Assembly (NCBI GenBank): GCA_020072925.1 | Contig: JAIQGA010000002.1 | Location: 35,215-99,214, forward strand | Origin: Terriglobia bacterium | Lineage (GTDB): Bacteria; Acidobacteriota; Terriglobia; UBA7540 | Length of the DNA stretch: 64,000 nt | Direction of reading: 5' to 3' | Shown: piece by piece, positions 33,592 to 42,755 of the stretch | How the letters are laid out: each line of letters begins with the position of its first letter | How positions within the stretch are numbered: the stretch's first letter is position 1 | The notes under the pieces: generated by a model | Seen by the model: the letters and a program-made list of their open reading frames with translations, nothing else | Databases searched by the model: none | What the model was told of the DNA's origin: nothing | Translations under genes and position numbers: made by a program

Positions 33592-36357
33592 TTATATCGT
33601 CAAGGTTACCAAGAGTTCCCGCCCTTGTGAGACTTTGATTTCGCGGCTAAAGTCAATGATCTGCTTCCCGACTTCGCTCCGCAGCTTGGCGGGCAACGCT
33701 TCGGAGCCGAAGCGGGCTGAAACCATTTCTGGGACCCCCTTACCAACGGCTTCCAGAACCAGGTGCTCCACCGCCAGCGTTCCCTCTGCAGTTTCCACGC
33801 TGACCCTTTGCTGTCGTGGCAGAACAGTCTGCGCAAAGGTTCCCCAACCGCTGGGCGTCGACCAAAAGGAACGGAAATCCTTCCAGTGGAATCTTGGCGT
33901 AAGCCTCAACCTACGTTCTACCCCAGAGTAACTGAAACCACTCAAGGCCAGCAGCGTCGCCCAACTGGCCATCCCTCGTGAGTAATGATGACCGCACGCG
34001 GGTTCGTTCCAGGGATTCCGATGTTTTCCGTCGTGCCGTGCACGAACGCTTTCGATCACCCTCAACCCTTCGGTAAGCATTCCCTCATAAATCAGGTGTG
34101 CGGCAAACTGATACTCGAGCGCATTCCAGACCTCCGCAAAGTAGGGGAAGGGGATCTTCGGACGCTGGCCAGGCCGATAGGTCGCTATCAAGACACCTGC
34201 CTCATTGTTTAAGGCGAAGTTCAGAGACACGCAGTCATGCTCACTCAAGTTGGCCTTGAAATTGTACTGGAAGACGGATTGCAAGGCCTTCCGGACGTGT
34301 GCCTCGTCCAGCAGGTATCCCAGATCGGCTACGTGCGCCATATATTGGCCGAGGACTTGATCAATGAAGCAGGCTTCGCCCATTTGATAATCAGGTGCGA
34401 GGGGATCGGCGGCGCCCATACCGACCCGCAGTCCTTCAGCAATCTCTTCAGCTCTGCGCGGAACTATCTTCTGAATGTAATACTCGCCGTTGAATAAATT
34501 CGCGTCGATCCACTTCTGGCCATTCTTGAATAGACGGCGGTATTCCGCTGCTGCGTCAGTGTCGCCTAGGGCTCGGGCCATCTTCTCACCGGCCCGCAGC
34601 GCCCCGAGGTACTTAACGCCGCACAACGGATTGGGTCCGTAGAACTCCACATCGTAGGTATTGTGCTGCACGCCCTCCATCACGCCATCGCGATCCGCGT
34701 CCCAGCCGTTTTGGGTCCATGCGAATTCGAGGGCTCGCTTCGCCTGCGGCCAGAGTTTTCGTAACCATTCGGTGTCGCCCGACAATTGCCAGTCTCGGAA
34801 GAGCCTGATCAGGCAGCCCATTTGCCCGTCCGCTGCCGCCCGGTTCCAGATCTTTTCTCCATCTGGTAGAAAGGAGCGGAAGCCCATCAGCCCATTCTCG
34901 GTGGTGTTCCGCAGAAATTGCGATTCCAGTAAGGAGCGGGACAGGTTGGGAAACACGAAGGCCGTTGCCTGCTCATAATTCCACACATGGGTGCAGCTTC
35001 CATGACAGCACCCGGCGTGGTCGGCACAACCTTCGAAGCCGTGAAACTCCCCGTCGGCGGTTCGGAATGCTGTGTTGGTGACTAGGGTGGAGAGGTTGCT
35101 CAGCGCCGCGTCCAGCACCGCGGGGGGCAGCGTTGAAGATCGCATGACTTCAATGAACTTTTTGGTCCGTGCTTCTTGGGCGGGCAGTTCACGCGCCACG
35201 TATTGGCTCACATCCCAGGCGTCTGAAAAACGCTTGGTGTAGTAATTACCGACGATCACATTTTTCCTGCTCTCGTCAGGGGGCTTCCAACCACATCGCC
35301 CGGGCGTGCGATTAGGAAAGTGCCAGGCAACCATAAAGGTGACGCGGACCTCGCCCCCAGCGGGAACCAACTGGGTCACGGCAATGGAACTCACCGGCAT
35401 CAGACCTGGCGAATTGCTCTCCAGGGCGCCGTCGGCCGTGAAGTCATCCCAAAAGGTAAGGGCCCCATCCCACCACTGAGCCCGCGACCATCCTCTCAGG
35501 TAGCTTACGCTGCCCGCAGGAGCCCCCAACACACAGAGAGCGATCGACCCATTCAGTGGATCGGTCGCGGGCAAAAAGGGATTGGTCATGAACAGACCGC
35601 CCACTCCCGTTGCCTCACGGAATACAGATTGCCCACCCTTGAAGCCTCCTGAATCTGGATTCGCAGCCAACTTACCCATGAGGTTGTGCAGGCTGTAACT
35701 CACACCCACCTTGGCCGGTGCGGCATGGGGGTTCTTGATGTAATACCTCAGAATGGCTACGGGAAGTCCTGACGCATCAGTATCAAGCGGCACTATAGGG
35801 TTGAAAGCCTCCAAAGAGACGCGAATCGGCAATTTGTCGTCATCGAAATCGATCCAGGCAAAAGGAAAAGCTCCCCTAAAGGTTGCGCACTGAAGACGGG
35901 ACAGACCAGGGACATTGTTTTGTCCGAGACCCCAGCCATCCACGGATTCATAGGGTGGCTCGATTTGCGCTTCCAGGACGCGCGCCACTGGCTTCTGTCC
36001 CTTCATTTGAACCCAAATGGCCGGAAAGACATAATCAGGTCGATTGCCCTTTTCCGGGCGGTTAAAGATCTCCCAGTCACGAAGTTGCCCTCGACCTCCG
36101 AGGCTGATGCTGCCCGTTCCGATACCCCCAAGCGGAAAGGCAATTCTTGTTAGCTCCTCACCAGAAAAGACGCGGGGGAAGGTGATTGCCGTCCGAGAGG
36201 AGGGGCCATCGATGCCACCGCCCCTTTGGGGCAATTGTTCTTGCGCGCTGTATTCCGAATTTGCAGTTAGCGCAAAGGCGCCGGCACCCAGCGTGACGCT
36301 CTTTAGGAAACGGCGGCGCCCTTTGTTACCACCGTTCTTATTAGTGAATTTGAGCAT
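33592..36357 (-). CDS. exported GH116 glycosidase, copy 1
   Basis: A 921-residue GH116 enzyme (relatives include the bile-acid beta-glucosidase GBA2 and archaeal beta-glucosidase/xylosidases). Residues 13-35 are a Tat-type signal (RRRFLKSVTLGAGAFAL). The N-terminal beta-sandwich domain begins with AFPLGGIGTGSISLGGRGQL and holds DWEIFNRPEKGN. The C-terminal (alpha/alpha)6 domain starts near residue 420 and carries the family signature HNTYDVEF near residue 567, plus NPWNEPACGHHYSRGMASW near the end. A GGAGG precedes the ATG. The paralogue at 55911-58667 has the same layout and nearly the same length. Besides beta-glucosidases, some GH116 members have, to my recollection, been shown to act as D-arabinofuranosidases in bacterial D-arabinan loci, which would fit the GH172, FucI and FucP neighbours. 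Confidence 0.9.
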   Translation of the reverse strand: MLKFTNKNGGNKGRRRFLKSVTLGAGAFALTANSEYSAQEQLPQRGGGIDGPSSRTAITFPRVFSGEELTRIAFPLGGIGTGSISLGGRGQLRDWEIFNRPEKGNRPDYVFPAIWVQMKGQKPVARVLEAQIEPPYESVDGWGLGQNNVPGLSRLQCATFRGAFPFAWIDFDDDKLPIRVSLEAFNPIVPLDTDASGLPVAILRYYIKNPHAAPAKVGVSYSLHNLMGKLAANPDSGGFKGGQSVFREATGVGGLFMTNPFLPATDPLNGSIALCVLGAPAGSVSYLRGWSRAQWWDGALTFWDDFTADGALESNSPGLMPVSSIAVTQLVPAGGEVRVTFMVAWHFPNRTPGRCGWKPPDESRKNVIVGNYYTKRFSDAWDVSQYVARELPAQEARTKKFIEVMRSSTLPPAVLDAALSNLSTLVTNTAFRTADGEFHGFEGCADHAGCCHGSCTHVWNYEQATAFVFPNLSRSLLESQFLRNTTENGLMGFRSFLPDGEKIWNRAAADGQMGCLIRLFRDWQLSGDTEWLRKLWPQAKRALEFAWTQNGWDADRDGVMEGVQHNTYDVEFYGPNPLCGVKYLGALRAGEKMARALGDTDAAAEYRRLFKNGQKWIDANLFNGEYYIQKIVPRRAEEIAEGLRVGMGAADPLAPDYQMGEACFIDQVLGQYMAHVADLGYLLDEAHVRKALQSVFQYNFKANLSEHDCVSLNFALNNEAGVLIATYRPGQRPKIPFPYFAEVWNALEYQFAAHLIYEGMLTEGLRVIESVRARHDGKHRNPWNEPACGHHYSRGMASWATLLALSGFSYSGVERRLRLTPRFHWKDFRSFWSTPSGWGTFAQTVLPRQQRVSVETAEGTLAVEHLVLEAVGKGVPEMVSARFGSEALPAKLRSEVGKQIIDFSREIKVSQGRELLVTLTI

Positions 36358-36510
36358 ATATGCCTCCGACCCTTTGGCTGGTTTTGTTGACGGGCTATTC
36401 AGACGGCCTAAACGTCTGGCCTCTCGCGTCCATGTGGGAAATAGGGTCCTTAGCAGAGACCCGCTCCGAAGCTTGTTGGGGACCGCGAAACGTGGTTCTT
36501 ATCTCGCTGC

Positions 36511-37824
36511 CTAGGCAGTTTGTATCTTCGATCCTACAAAGGCATAGTGAGCGATGAAGGCGTAGCAGACCAGCAGGATCGCCAGGGCCAGGGCCATGCT
36601 CCGGGTCGCTTGGAAAATCAGCCCTTCCAGGGGCGGAAATGCCGCGCCCCCGATGATCGCCATCACCATCAGCGATCCGCCGAGCTTCGTGTTGGGTCCC
36701 AGCCCCTTAATCCCCAGGGCAAATATCGTCGGAAACATCAAGGACATGAAAAAGCTGGTCAGAAAGATCGCCCACACGCCAACCCACCCGGGGCGCACCA
36801 CCGCGATGCCCAGGAGCGTGACATTGATGAGGCCATAGAGGCCCATCAGCTTGCTCGGCGAGAAAAACTTCATCAGGTAAGTGGCCGTGAATCTCCCCAC
36901 GCCGAAGGCGACCAGCGTCCCGGTCAGCAGATATCCTGCGGTCTTTTCCGGCTCGTGGGTGTAGTCCTGGATGTACTGGATGTAGTAGCTCCAGGTGCCC
37001 ACCTGCGCCCCCACGTAGAGAAACTGTGCAATCACGCCCAGCACAAAGTGGCGATGCTTGAACAGGTCCACAAATCGTCCTTTCGAGCGTTCAGGGCCTT
37101 CTTCCGCCTCTTCGGCGATTTTCGGAAACTTGGTGCGCAGGATGAGCATCGCCCAGATGAACATCACGGTCCCGATGACCAGATACGGCTTGACGACCCG
37201 CATCGTTTCGGATTGCAGGTAGGCGTTATAAGTCCCCGCGGTTCTCATGGCCACGATCTGGTCGGGCTTCAGTTCGATCCCCGAGAAGATGAAGATCGTC
37301 CCCACCAGCACGCCGGACACGGCGCCCACCGGGTTGAAGGCCTGAGAAAAATTCAGTCGCCGCTCGGAAGTCCGCGGGTCGCCCAGAACGGCAATGAACG
37401 GGTTTGCACCGGTTTCCAGAAAGGACGCCCCGCTCGCAATCACGAACAGCGCGAACAGAAAGAACGCGTAGTCCCGGTGAATCGCCGCCGGCCAGAAGAG
37501 GAACGTCCCGGCGCTATAGAGCAGCAGCCCGATGACCAAGCCGGTCTTATAACTGTACTTGCGCATGATCAGCGCCGCCGGCATCGCCAGCAGGAAGTAC
37601 CCCATGTAAAACGCCGATTGGATAAGCCCGGCCTTGAAGCGGCTGAGTTCGAACGACTTCATGAACTGCTTGATCAGAATGTCGTTCATGTTACTGGGGA
37701 TGCCCCAGAACAGGAATAACGCTGTCACCAGAACAAAGGGGGCCACGAAGCCCGGCGAGAAAAGCGGCGGATGTTCGTTCACACTCTGCTCCGCCTTGTC
37801 GGGAAATCCTGTTGAGATGCTCAT
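36511..37824 (-). CDS. FucP-type MFS sugar:proton symporter
   Basis: A 437-residue major-facilitator protein of the FucP family with about twelve hydrophobic segments. FucP-like features are FLFWGIPSNMNDILIKQF at the end of the first helix, AFYMGYFLLAMPAALIMRKY in the second, ASGASFLETGANPFIAVLG in the fourth, and FPTIFALGIKGLG in the tenth. E. coli FucP carries L-fucose and also D-arabinose into the cell with protons. The gene lies between GH116 and GH172 genes on the minus strand and upstream of the same operon's isomerase in function. It therefore probably imports the sugar handled by the FucI-like isomerase. The next gene upstream ends 66 bp away. Confidence 0.9.
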   Translation of the reverse strand: MSISTGFPDKAEQSVNEHPPLFSPGFVAPFVLVTALFLFWGIPSNMNDILIKQFMKSFELSRFKAGLIQSAFYMGYFLLAMPAALIMRKYSYKTGLVIGLLLYSAGTFLFWPAAIHRDYAFFLFALFVIASGASFLETGANPFIAVLGDPRTSERRLNFSQAFNPVGAVSGVLVGTIFIFSGIELKPDQIVAMRTAGTYNAYLQSETMRVVKPYLVIGTVMFIWAMLILRTKFPKIAEEAEEGPERSKGRFVDLFKHRHFVLGVIAQFLYVGAQVGTWSYYIQYIQDYTHEPEKTAGYLLTGTLVAFGVGRFTATYLMKFFSPSKLMGLYGLINVTLLGIAVVRPGWVGVWAIFLTSFFMSLMFPTIFALGIKGLGPNTKLGGSLMVMAIIGGAAFPPLEGLIFQATRSMALALAILLVCYAFIAHYAFVGSKIQTA

Positions 37825-37890
37825 AAGTCGCTAGACCTGATGAAATGGGAAGAATTTGACACTCGACCCCCACCCGCGTTCAGTATGCTT

Positions 37891-39096
37891 CTACCGCACC
37901 TCCAGGTAGTCCTTATCCGGAAGCGTGGGGAACGGCGCATGGGGCTCGAGTTGATACCAATACGCCACGGAAGAGATGTCGTCCTGCAAGGGTAGATAAC
38001 GCCAGCCGGCGCGCCAGCCGAGGGCCTGGATCGTTACCTTAAGGTCCTTTTCAAACCGAATGGGATCCATGATGTGCCAGCGGTACAATCCAAAGCGTTC
38101 CTGCGAATCATAATGCCCGTCGGGTCGGATCACCTGAGCCAGTCCCGTGTAAGGCGTCGTGAACTCCCGATAATGAATGGCGCTCGTATCGATAGGAGCG
38201 TTGGGCAGAAGGTCGTAAGGAAAAGTGGGGGCCGGTCCCACGTCAAAATCGTAGGAACCGCAGAAGTAGTCCTCCGTGCCCGTCCCGTTGATGGTGGGGA
38301 ACTCGGTGTCGCCGTCCAGGTAGAACTTGATCTCGCCCTCGCCCCACCAGCCCGTGCTGTGAACGCCCCAGGCGAGGTAAGTGCCGACGTACTGTCCCCA
38401 GCCTTTGATGCCGTCGAGGATCGTATGCACGGACTTGTAAGGGAGCGGGTTCGACCGGCGGAATTGCGCGTGGAAGTAACCGGCATCCTCGGGGATTTCG
38501 GTCAGCGTGTAGTCGATCTGGTAATAGATGGTCATCGGTACATCATCGAGATTCTGGAGCGTCATCTTGCAGGATTTCCGGAAGGGCATTTCCCAGTAAG
38601 CATTGAGCCCACTGCCGGGGTTCACGCACACCGCGAGCGAGGAGACATGAGCGTATCTTCCCCAACCGCAGGCAAAGAAATCCCCCACGGGCACCTCGAC
38701 GGAAGGTTGGGCCTCGCCATCCCAGTAGATGCGCAGGATCGAGAACCGGTAGTTGCCGGTGGGAGTCATCCAGATGTGCTGGATGGCTCCGGGCCCCTGG
38801 ATTTCCCCCAACGTGAAAGTCTTCTTGGATTCGATCTTCACGGAGGGAGATATCTTCCACCCCTGGCCCAGGTCGCGGGCCGCTTTGGCGCCTGTCCCTT
38901 CGGTGGCCATGCCGCCTTTGCCTTTTTCCCCTGTGAAGTTTTCAGGACTGATCGAGCGAGTCTTGGCGTGAGACAGACGCGACAGGTTCCCCATGCCCAG
39001 ATTGAGCCCGTTGTACACGCCAGTTTGTGCCGCAAGATTCTGCGCCACGAGTCCGCAGATCATCAGCGTGCCTAACAGCCAGCGAGATGTCCTCAT
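37891..39096 (-). CDS. secreted GH172 (DUF2961) glycosidase, copy 1
   Basis: A 401-residue DUF2961 protein, now placed in glycoside hydrolase family 172. Characterised members hydrolyse or form alpha-D-fructofuranosyl links (difructose dianhydride I) or release D-arabinofuranose. Residues 1-24 are a Sec signal peptide ending LAAQ. Family motifs are RSISPENFTGEKGKGG near 48, GAIQHIWMTP near 104, GYFHAQFRR near 212, and GEGEIKFYLDGD with NGTGTEDYFCGSYDF near 255-285. These last two segments hold the conserved acidic residues expected in the active site. The paralogue at 54536-55711 keeps all of them. A strong GGAGGAAATT precedes the start. It lies 66 bp upstream of the permease gene and 127 bp downstream of the isomerase gene. 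Confidence 0.9.
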   Translation of the reverse strand: MRTSRWLLGTLMICGLVAQNLAAQTGVYNGLNLGMGNLSRLSHAKTRSISPENFTGEKGKGGMATEGTGAKAARDLGQGWKISPSVKIESKKTFTLGEIQGPGAIQHIWMTPTGNYRFSILRIYWDGEAQPSVEVPVGDFFACGWGRYAHVSSLAVCVNPGSGLNAYWEMPFRKSCKMTLQNLDDVPMTIYYQIDYTLTEIPEDAGYFHAQFRRSNPLPYKSVHTILDGIKGWGQYVGTYLAWGVHSTGWWGEGEIKFYLDGDTEFPTINGTGTEDYFCGSYDFDVGPAPTFPYDLLPNAPIDTSAIHYREFTTPYTGLAQVIRPDGHYDSQERFGLYRWHIMDPIRFEKDLKVTIQALGWRAGWRYLPLQDDISSVAYWYQLEPHAPFPTLPDKDYLEVR

Positions 39097-39223
39097 GCGA
39101 ATTTCCTCCTCTGTGCCAGAACAATCAGCTCTTGCCGGTCATTGCCTCCGCGAACTGCCAGTACCGGTGGCACTTTGCTGCCTTGGTGATGCGAGCGGCT
39201 ATCGTGCCGATGTAGCATTAGCG

Positions 39224-41050
39224 CTACTTTCTGCCGTACAAGGGGCCGAAGGCAGTGCAAGCGCGATAGTCGGCTCCTTGTGGGTCCTGGGCGCCGAAGG
39301 CGGTCCAAACGCTGGGGCGGAACACCCGCTCCGCGGGCACGTTGTGCATGCAAACCGGAATTCGCAGAATCGATGCCAGAGTAATCAGCATTCCTCCGAT
39401 ATGCCCATAGCTGATGGCGCCGTGGTTGGCTCCCCAACTGTTCATCACGGAATAAACATCCTTGAAGGGGCCTTTACCCGTCAGCGTCGGCGCGAACCAG
39501 GTGGTGGGCCAGGAAGGATCCGTGCGAAGATTCAGAACGTCGTGGATTTCCTGGGGCAATTCCACGGTGTATCCTTCGGCAATTTGCAGCACCGGCCCGA
39601 TTCCCTGCACCAGATTGATGCGCGCCATGGTCACGGGCATCTCGCCTTTGGTCGCGAAACAGGAAGAGTAGCCGCCGCCACGGAAGTAGCCGCGATTCGC
39701 CGGGCACCAGGCGGTGGCGCCCAGACAGCGGGCGACTTCTTCGGAAGTGATCTCCCAATACGGCTTCATCACGCGCGCGCCGTTTCGCATTTGCTCGCCG
39801 GTAGCATCGAGGGTCGCGGCGCCGGAATTAATCAGGTGGACGATGCCTCCGCTGGCCTCGCCTTGCAGATTCTTTCCCGTCACGCGCTTCACGGACTCGG
39901 GACTCCAATACGTACGCACATCCGCGAAGATCTGCGCCGTGTCGGTGAGCAAATGGCCAAACAGCATGGTGGCGCCGTTCAGGGAATCGTTCTCGGTGGC
40001 GAAGACAAAAGGCTCCCGAATGCCGTTCCAATCGAAAGAGGAGTTGAGCATCGCTTCCATGAAGTCGCCGTTGGGGAAATGGTCTGTCCAATGGCGCTGT
40101 CCCTGGAACCCCCCGACGATCGCATTATGTCCAAGGGCCTCTTCGCCGAACCCCAACTCCGCCAGCCGGGGATTCCCGACCATCAGGTCGCGGGCGATCA
40201 AGGTCATCTTCACCACGGTGTGCCAGTCGGCATCCTTCTTGGCGCGGTCCGTCTGCAACTCCGGAGCGTTATAGTCCTTTCCTTCGGGGCAGTTGGCCTT
40301 CACCCAGGCGAACGCGCATTTGTATTCTTCCTTGTCATAAATCTCTTCATCGATTCGCCGGATGAATTCCGACATGTCAACGTACTCATTGCGCATGCCC
40401 AGATAGTTCTGGAAGAAAGATGCGTCAACCACGGACCCCACAATGCCCATGGAAACCGAGCCGAGCGAAAGATAGGACTTGCCCTTCATCTCCGCCGCCG
40501 CCAGGCCCGACTTCGCAAACAGCAGGAGCTTCTCCTGGACGTCTTCGGGGATGCTCTTGTCGCCAGCGTCCTGCACTTCTTTTCCGTAAATACTGAAGGC
40601 GGGCAATCCCTTCTGATTGTGCCCCGCCAGAACCGCCGCCAGGTAGACCGCTCCGGGGCGCTCCGTACCGTTGAACCCCCAGACCGCCTTGGGAGTCAGC
40701 GGATCCATGTCCATCGTCTCGGAGCCGTAGCACCAGCACGGCGAGACGGTGAGCGAAAGCCCCACGCCTTCGCGCGCAAACTTGTCGGCGGCGGCCGCGG
40801 CTTCCGCCACGCCGCCAATGCAGGTGTCGGCGATCACGCACTCCACCGGCAGCCCGTTCGAATGCCGGAGGTGCTTACTAAACAGCCTCGCCGCATTCTT
40901 CGCCATTTCCATGGTCTGGTTTTCCAGCGATTCGCGGACGCCCTTGCGCCGGCCGTCAATGGCCGGGCGAATACCGATTTTCGGCAGACTGCCCCGCAAC
41001 CGAATGCATGGTTCATTTATCTTGATATTCATGCCAGGCATCATTGCCAT
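39224..41050 (-). CDS. fucI: L-fucose (D-arabinose) isomerase
   Basis: A 608-residue aldose isomerase of the FucI family, close to the usual length of about 590. It converts L-fucose to L-fuculose and, in known members, D-arabinose to D-ribulose; it is a Mn-dependent cytoplasmic enzyme. Recognisable segments are [20 protein letters not shown] at the N-terminus, [56 protein letters not shown] and the C-terminal [26 protein letters not shown] lies in good position before the ATG. No fuculokinase, ribulokinase or aldolase gene is in the window, so the later steps must be encoded elsewhere. LacI regulator upstream, GH172 and permease downstream, all in one direction. Confidence 0.93.
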   Translation of the reverse strand: MAMMPGMNIKINEPCIRLRGSLPKIGIRPAIDGRRKGVRESLENQTMEMAKNAARLFSKHLRHSNGLPVECVIADTCIGGVAEAAAAADKFAREGVGLSLTVSPCWCYGSETMDMDPLTPKAVWGFNGTERPGAVYLAAVLAGHNQKGLPAFSIYGKEVQDAGDKSIPEDVQEKLLLFAKSGLAAAEMKGKSYLSLGSVSMGIVGSVVDASFFQNYLGMRNEYVDMSEFIRRIDEEIYDKEEYKCAFAWVKANCPEGKDYNAPELQTDRAKKDADWHTVVKMTLIARDLMVGNPRLAELGFGEEALGHNAIVGGFQGQRHWTDHFPNGDFMEAMLNSSFDWNGIREPFVFATENDSLNGATMLFGHLLTDTAQIFADVRTYWSPESVKRVTGKNLQGEASGGIVHLINSGAATLDATGEQMRNGARVMKPYWEITSEEVARCLGATAWCPANRGYFRGGGYSSCFATKGEMPVTMARINLVQGIGPVLQIAEGYTVELPQEIHDVLNLRTDPSWPTTWFAPTLTGKGPFKDVYSVMNSWGANHGAISYGHIGGMLITLASILRIPVCMHNVPAERVFRPSVWTAFGAQDPQGADYRACTAFGPLYGRK

Positions 41051-41300
41051 TGTTAGTCCCTCCTTGAATTGGAGATGAATTCGACCTTCCGGTTCTTTAC
41101 GCCTCTATTAGCTCATCCCGATTGCACTCCGCATTTCGGCCGAACCTTGCTGGTCTTACGATGTGGTCGACTCCCTGGCTCCTCTGTCGAATTGCATCGC
41201 CCCTCAGATTTCAGCCACATTCGCGCGGCCAGCTTCAAAGCGATTGATGGGCAATGCCCAACGCTGGTACGGATTTCCGGAAGCTAACCAGTGATCGGAT

Positions 41301-42368
41301 TCACCGCTGTTGTGCCAATTGATCCTGTGGGCCGTCCGGAGCGAGTCGGTCAGGACACGAGAGATGCCGCAGGCTGGATGCACGGACGACCAGACGCGGT
41401 CGGAAGAAGACGCGCTTTGGCAGCGGCGGCGTCTTGGATTCCATGTACTTGAGCAACAGTTCCGCTGCAGTAACGCCGATCTGGAAGCTGCTTTGATCGA
41501 TAGTTGAAAGGGGAACCCGCAGCATGTCGGAATAGTGCAGGTCACCCGCACCCACAACGGCAATGTCTCGCGGCACGTCCAGCCCGGCCTCCAGAATGGC
41601 CTTTATTGCCCCGGCTGCGACCGCATCGTTGTAACAGAAGACGCCATCTGGTCGAGGCTTTAGTTGCAGGAGGCGCCGCATCGCGTCATATCCAGTACTG
41701 TCCTCATGTGCCGCGCTGACGACATACTCCGGCGGGACCTTAAGTCCGTGTTTGGCCAAGGCGCGCTGATATCCGCGCAGCCTTCCCTTTCCAGTGGACA
41801 CCATCGGGCCACGGAGGTGAGCGATCCGCTCGCACCCCTGGTCGATCAGGTGGCCGGTAGCCATCGCTCCTATTTCTTGATCCTTCACTCCGACATAGTT
41901 CGCCTTTGCGTTCGGAATCATGCGGTCAATTAGCACGTATCGCGAGTTGTGCGCGGTCAGCAATTCGATCAGCGGGCCACTCGAATGCACGCCAGCGGAG
42001 GCAATAATCAGACCGTCGACTTTGCGGCCCACCAGAAGCTTTATTTGGCGTAGTTCGATCTCGGCATTTTCGCCGGAGTTGGAGATGAGGATCTGGTATC
42101 CCAATGGAGCGAGTTTGCTGTCAACGCCCTTCGCGACCTCAGCAAAGAAGGAATTCATGATGTCGGGTATAATCAGCCCAATCAAAAAGCTGCGCTTACT
42201 GGCGAGGCTGCGCGCGATCAGATTAGGTTCGTATTTGAGTTCGAGCGCCCGCTCCTGAATCCGACGTCGAGTTGCCTCGGCAACATCTTTGTGGTCTCGC
42301 AGTGCCTTGGAAACGGTCATCAACGAGACCCCGAGATCCCTAGCGATATCTCTCATCCGCACTGCCAT
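41301..42368 (-). CDS. LacI-family transcriptional regulator
   Basis: A 355-residue LacI/GalR-type repressor. The start at 42368 (MAVRMRDIARDLGVS) follows CGGAGGAT and sets the helix-turn-helix at residues 5-25 (DIARDLGVSLMTVSKALRDH), followed by the hinge helix LIARSLASKRS. Residues about 60-335 form the periplasmic-binding-like sugar domain, with GLIIPDIMNSFFAEVAKGVD, VDGLIIASAG, GPMVSTGKGRLRGYQ and PDGVFCYNDAVAAGAIKA. It heads the minus-strand sugar genes and is divergent from the TonB-dependent receptor, so it likely controls both sides in response to the imported sugar. The 250 bp between it and fucI show no clear promoter. Confidence 0.92.
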   Translation of the reverse strand: MAVRMRDIARDLGVSLMTVSKALRDHKDVAEATRRRIQERALELKYEPNLIARSLASKRSFLIGLIIPDIMNSFFAEVAKGVDSKLAPLGYQILISNSGENAEIELRQIKLLVGRKVDGLIIASAGVHSSGPLIELLTAHNSRYVLIDRMIPNAKANYVGVKDQEIGAMATGHLIDQGCERIAHLRGPMVSTGKGRLRGYQRALAKHGLKVPPEYVVSAAHEDSTGYDAMRRLLQLKPRPDGVFCYNDAVAAGAIKAILEAGLDVPRDIAVVGAGDLHYSDMLRVPLSTIDQSSFQIGVTAAELLLKYMESKTPPLPKRVFFRPRLVVRASSLRHLSCPDRLAPDGPQDQLAQQR

Positions 42369-42755
42369 TGCAATCCTCCGATAAAGCAACGTCAACAAGA
42401 ACTCACAGCGAATCAGTTGGCACGCATAACGCTATCTGGGTCGCTTGTACGGAGCTATGAGCTAATTAGACGAGGGAGTGTACCACCATTTCCTATTTCA
42501 GGCCGCAATGCTTTTCTTGTGTTTTACCGGTATAGTGACAATTTGTACCGCTAAAAATCGCTTGACAATGAACAGCCACGCTATTAAGGTGCCGCTATAA
42601 CGCCGGGACCCGAGGGGGAACTCTCACGGTGGTCGGACGCCATGAGCCGCGTCCGTTCGTTTGCAGACAACTTAACTTGAAGACTGGTTGCGCTTGCTAA
42701 GGCGTTGGGTCTCGGGTCGCAAGCTCCTGGCGGGATCTTATCAAGGAGGACCAGA
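42369..42755. promoter_or_regulatory. divergent control region between LacI and TonB-dependent receptor genes
   Basis: This 387-bp region should hold promoters for both directions. A TTGACA at 42562-42567 is a possible plus-strand -35 box, but the -10 at 17 bp (TAAGGT) is poor. A palindrome TACCGGTA at 42525-42532, with similar TACC-containing sites just before and after, is a candidate LacI-type operator, because such operators are symmetric with a central CG step. These are suggestions only. Confidence 0.35.

Noticed and set aside
36400..36418. Hairpin CAGACG-CGTCTG between GH116 and the FucP-type gene as terminator
   Set aside because: The stem is only six base pairs with a seven-base loop and no T-run; too weak to call.
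36520..37719. 399-codon plus-strand frame opposite the FucP-type permease
   Set aside because: Its His/Arg/Gln-rich translation is an antisense shadow of a well-conserved membrane transporter.
38993..41056. 687-codon plus-strand open frame opposite fucI and part of the GH172 gene
   Set aside because: The minus strand encodes clear FucI and GH172 proteins. The long opposite frame has no ribosome site, no family features and is the usual by-product of high-GC codon use.
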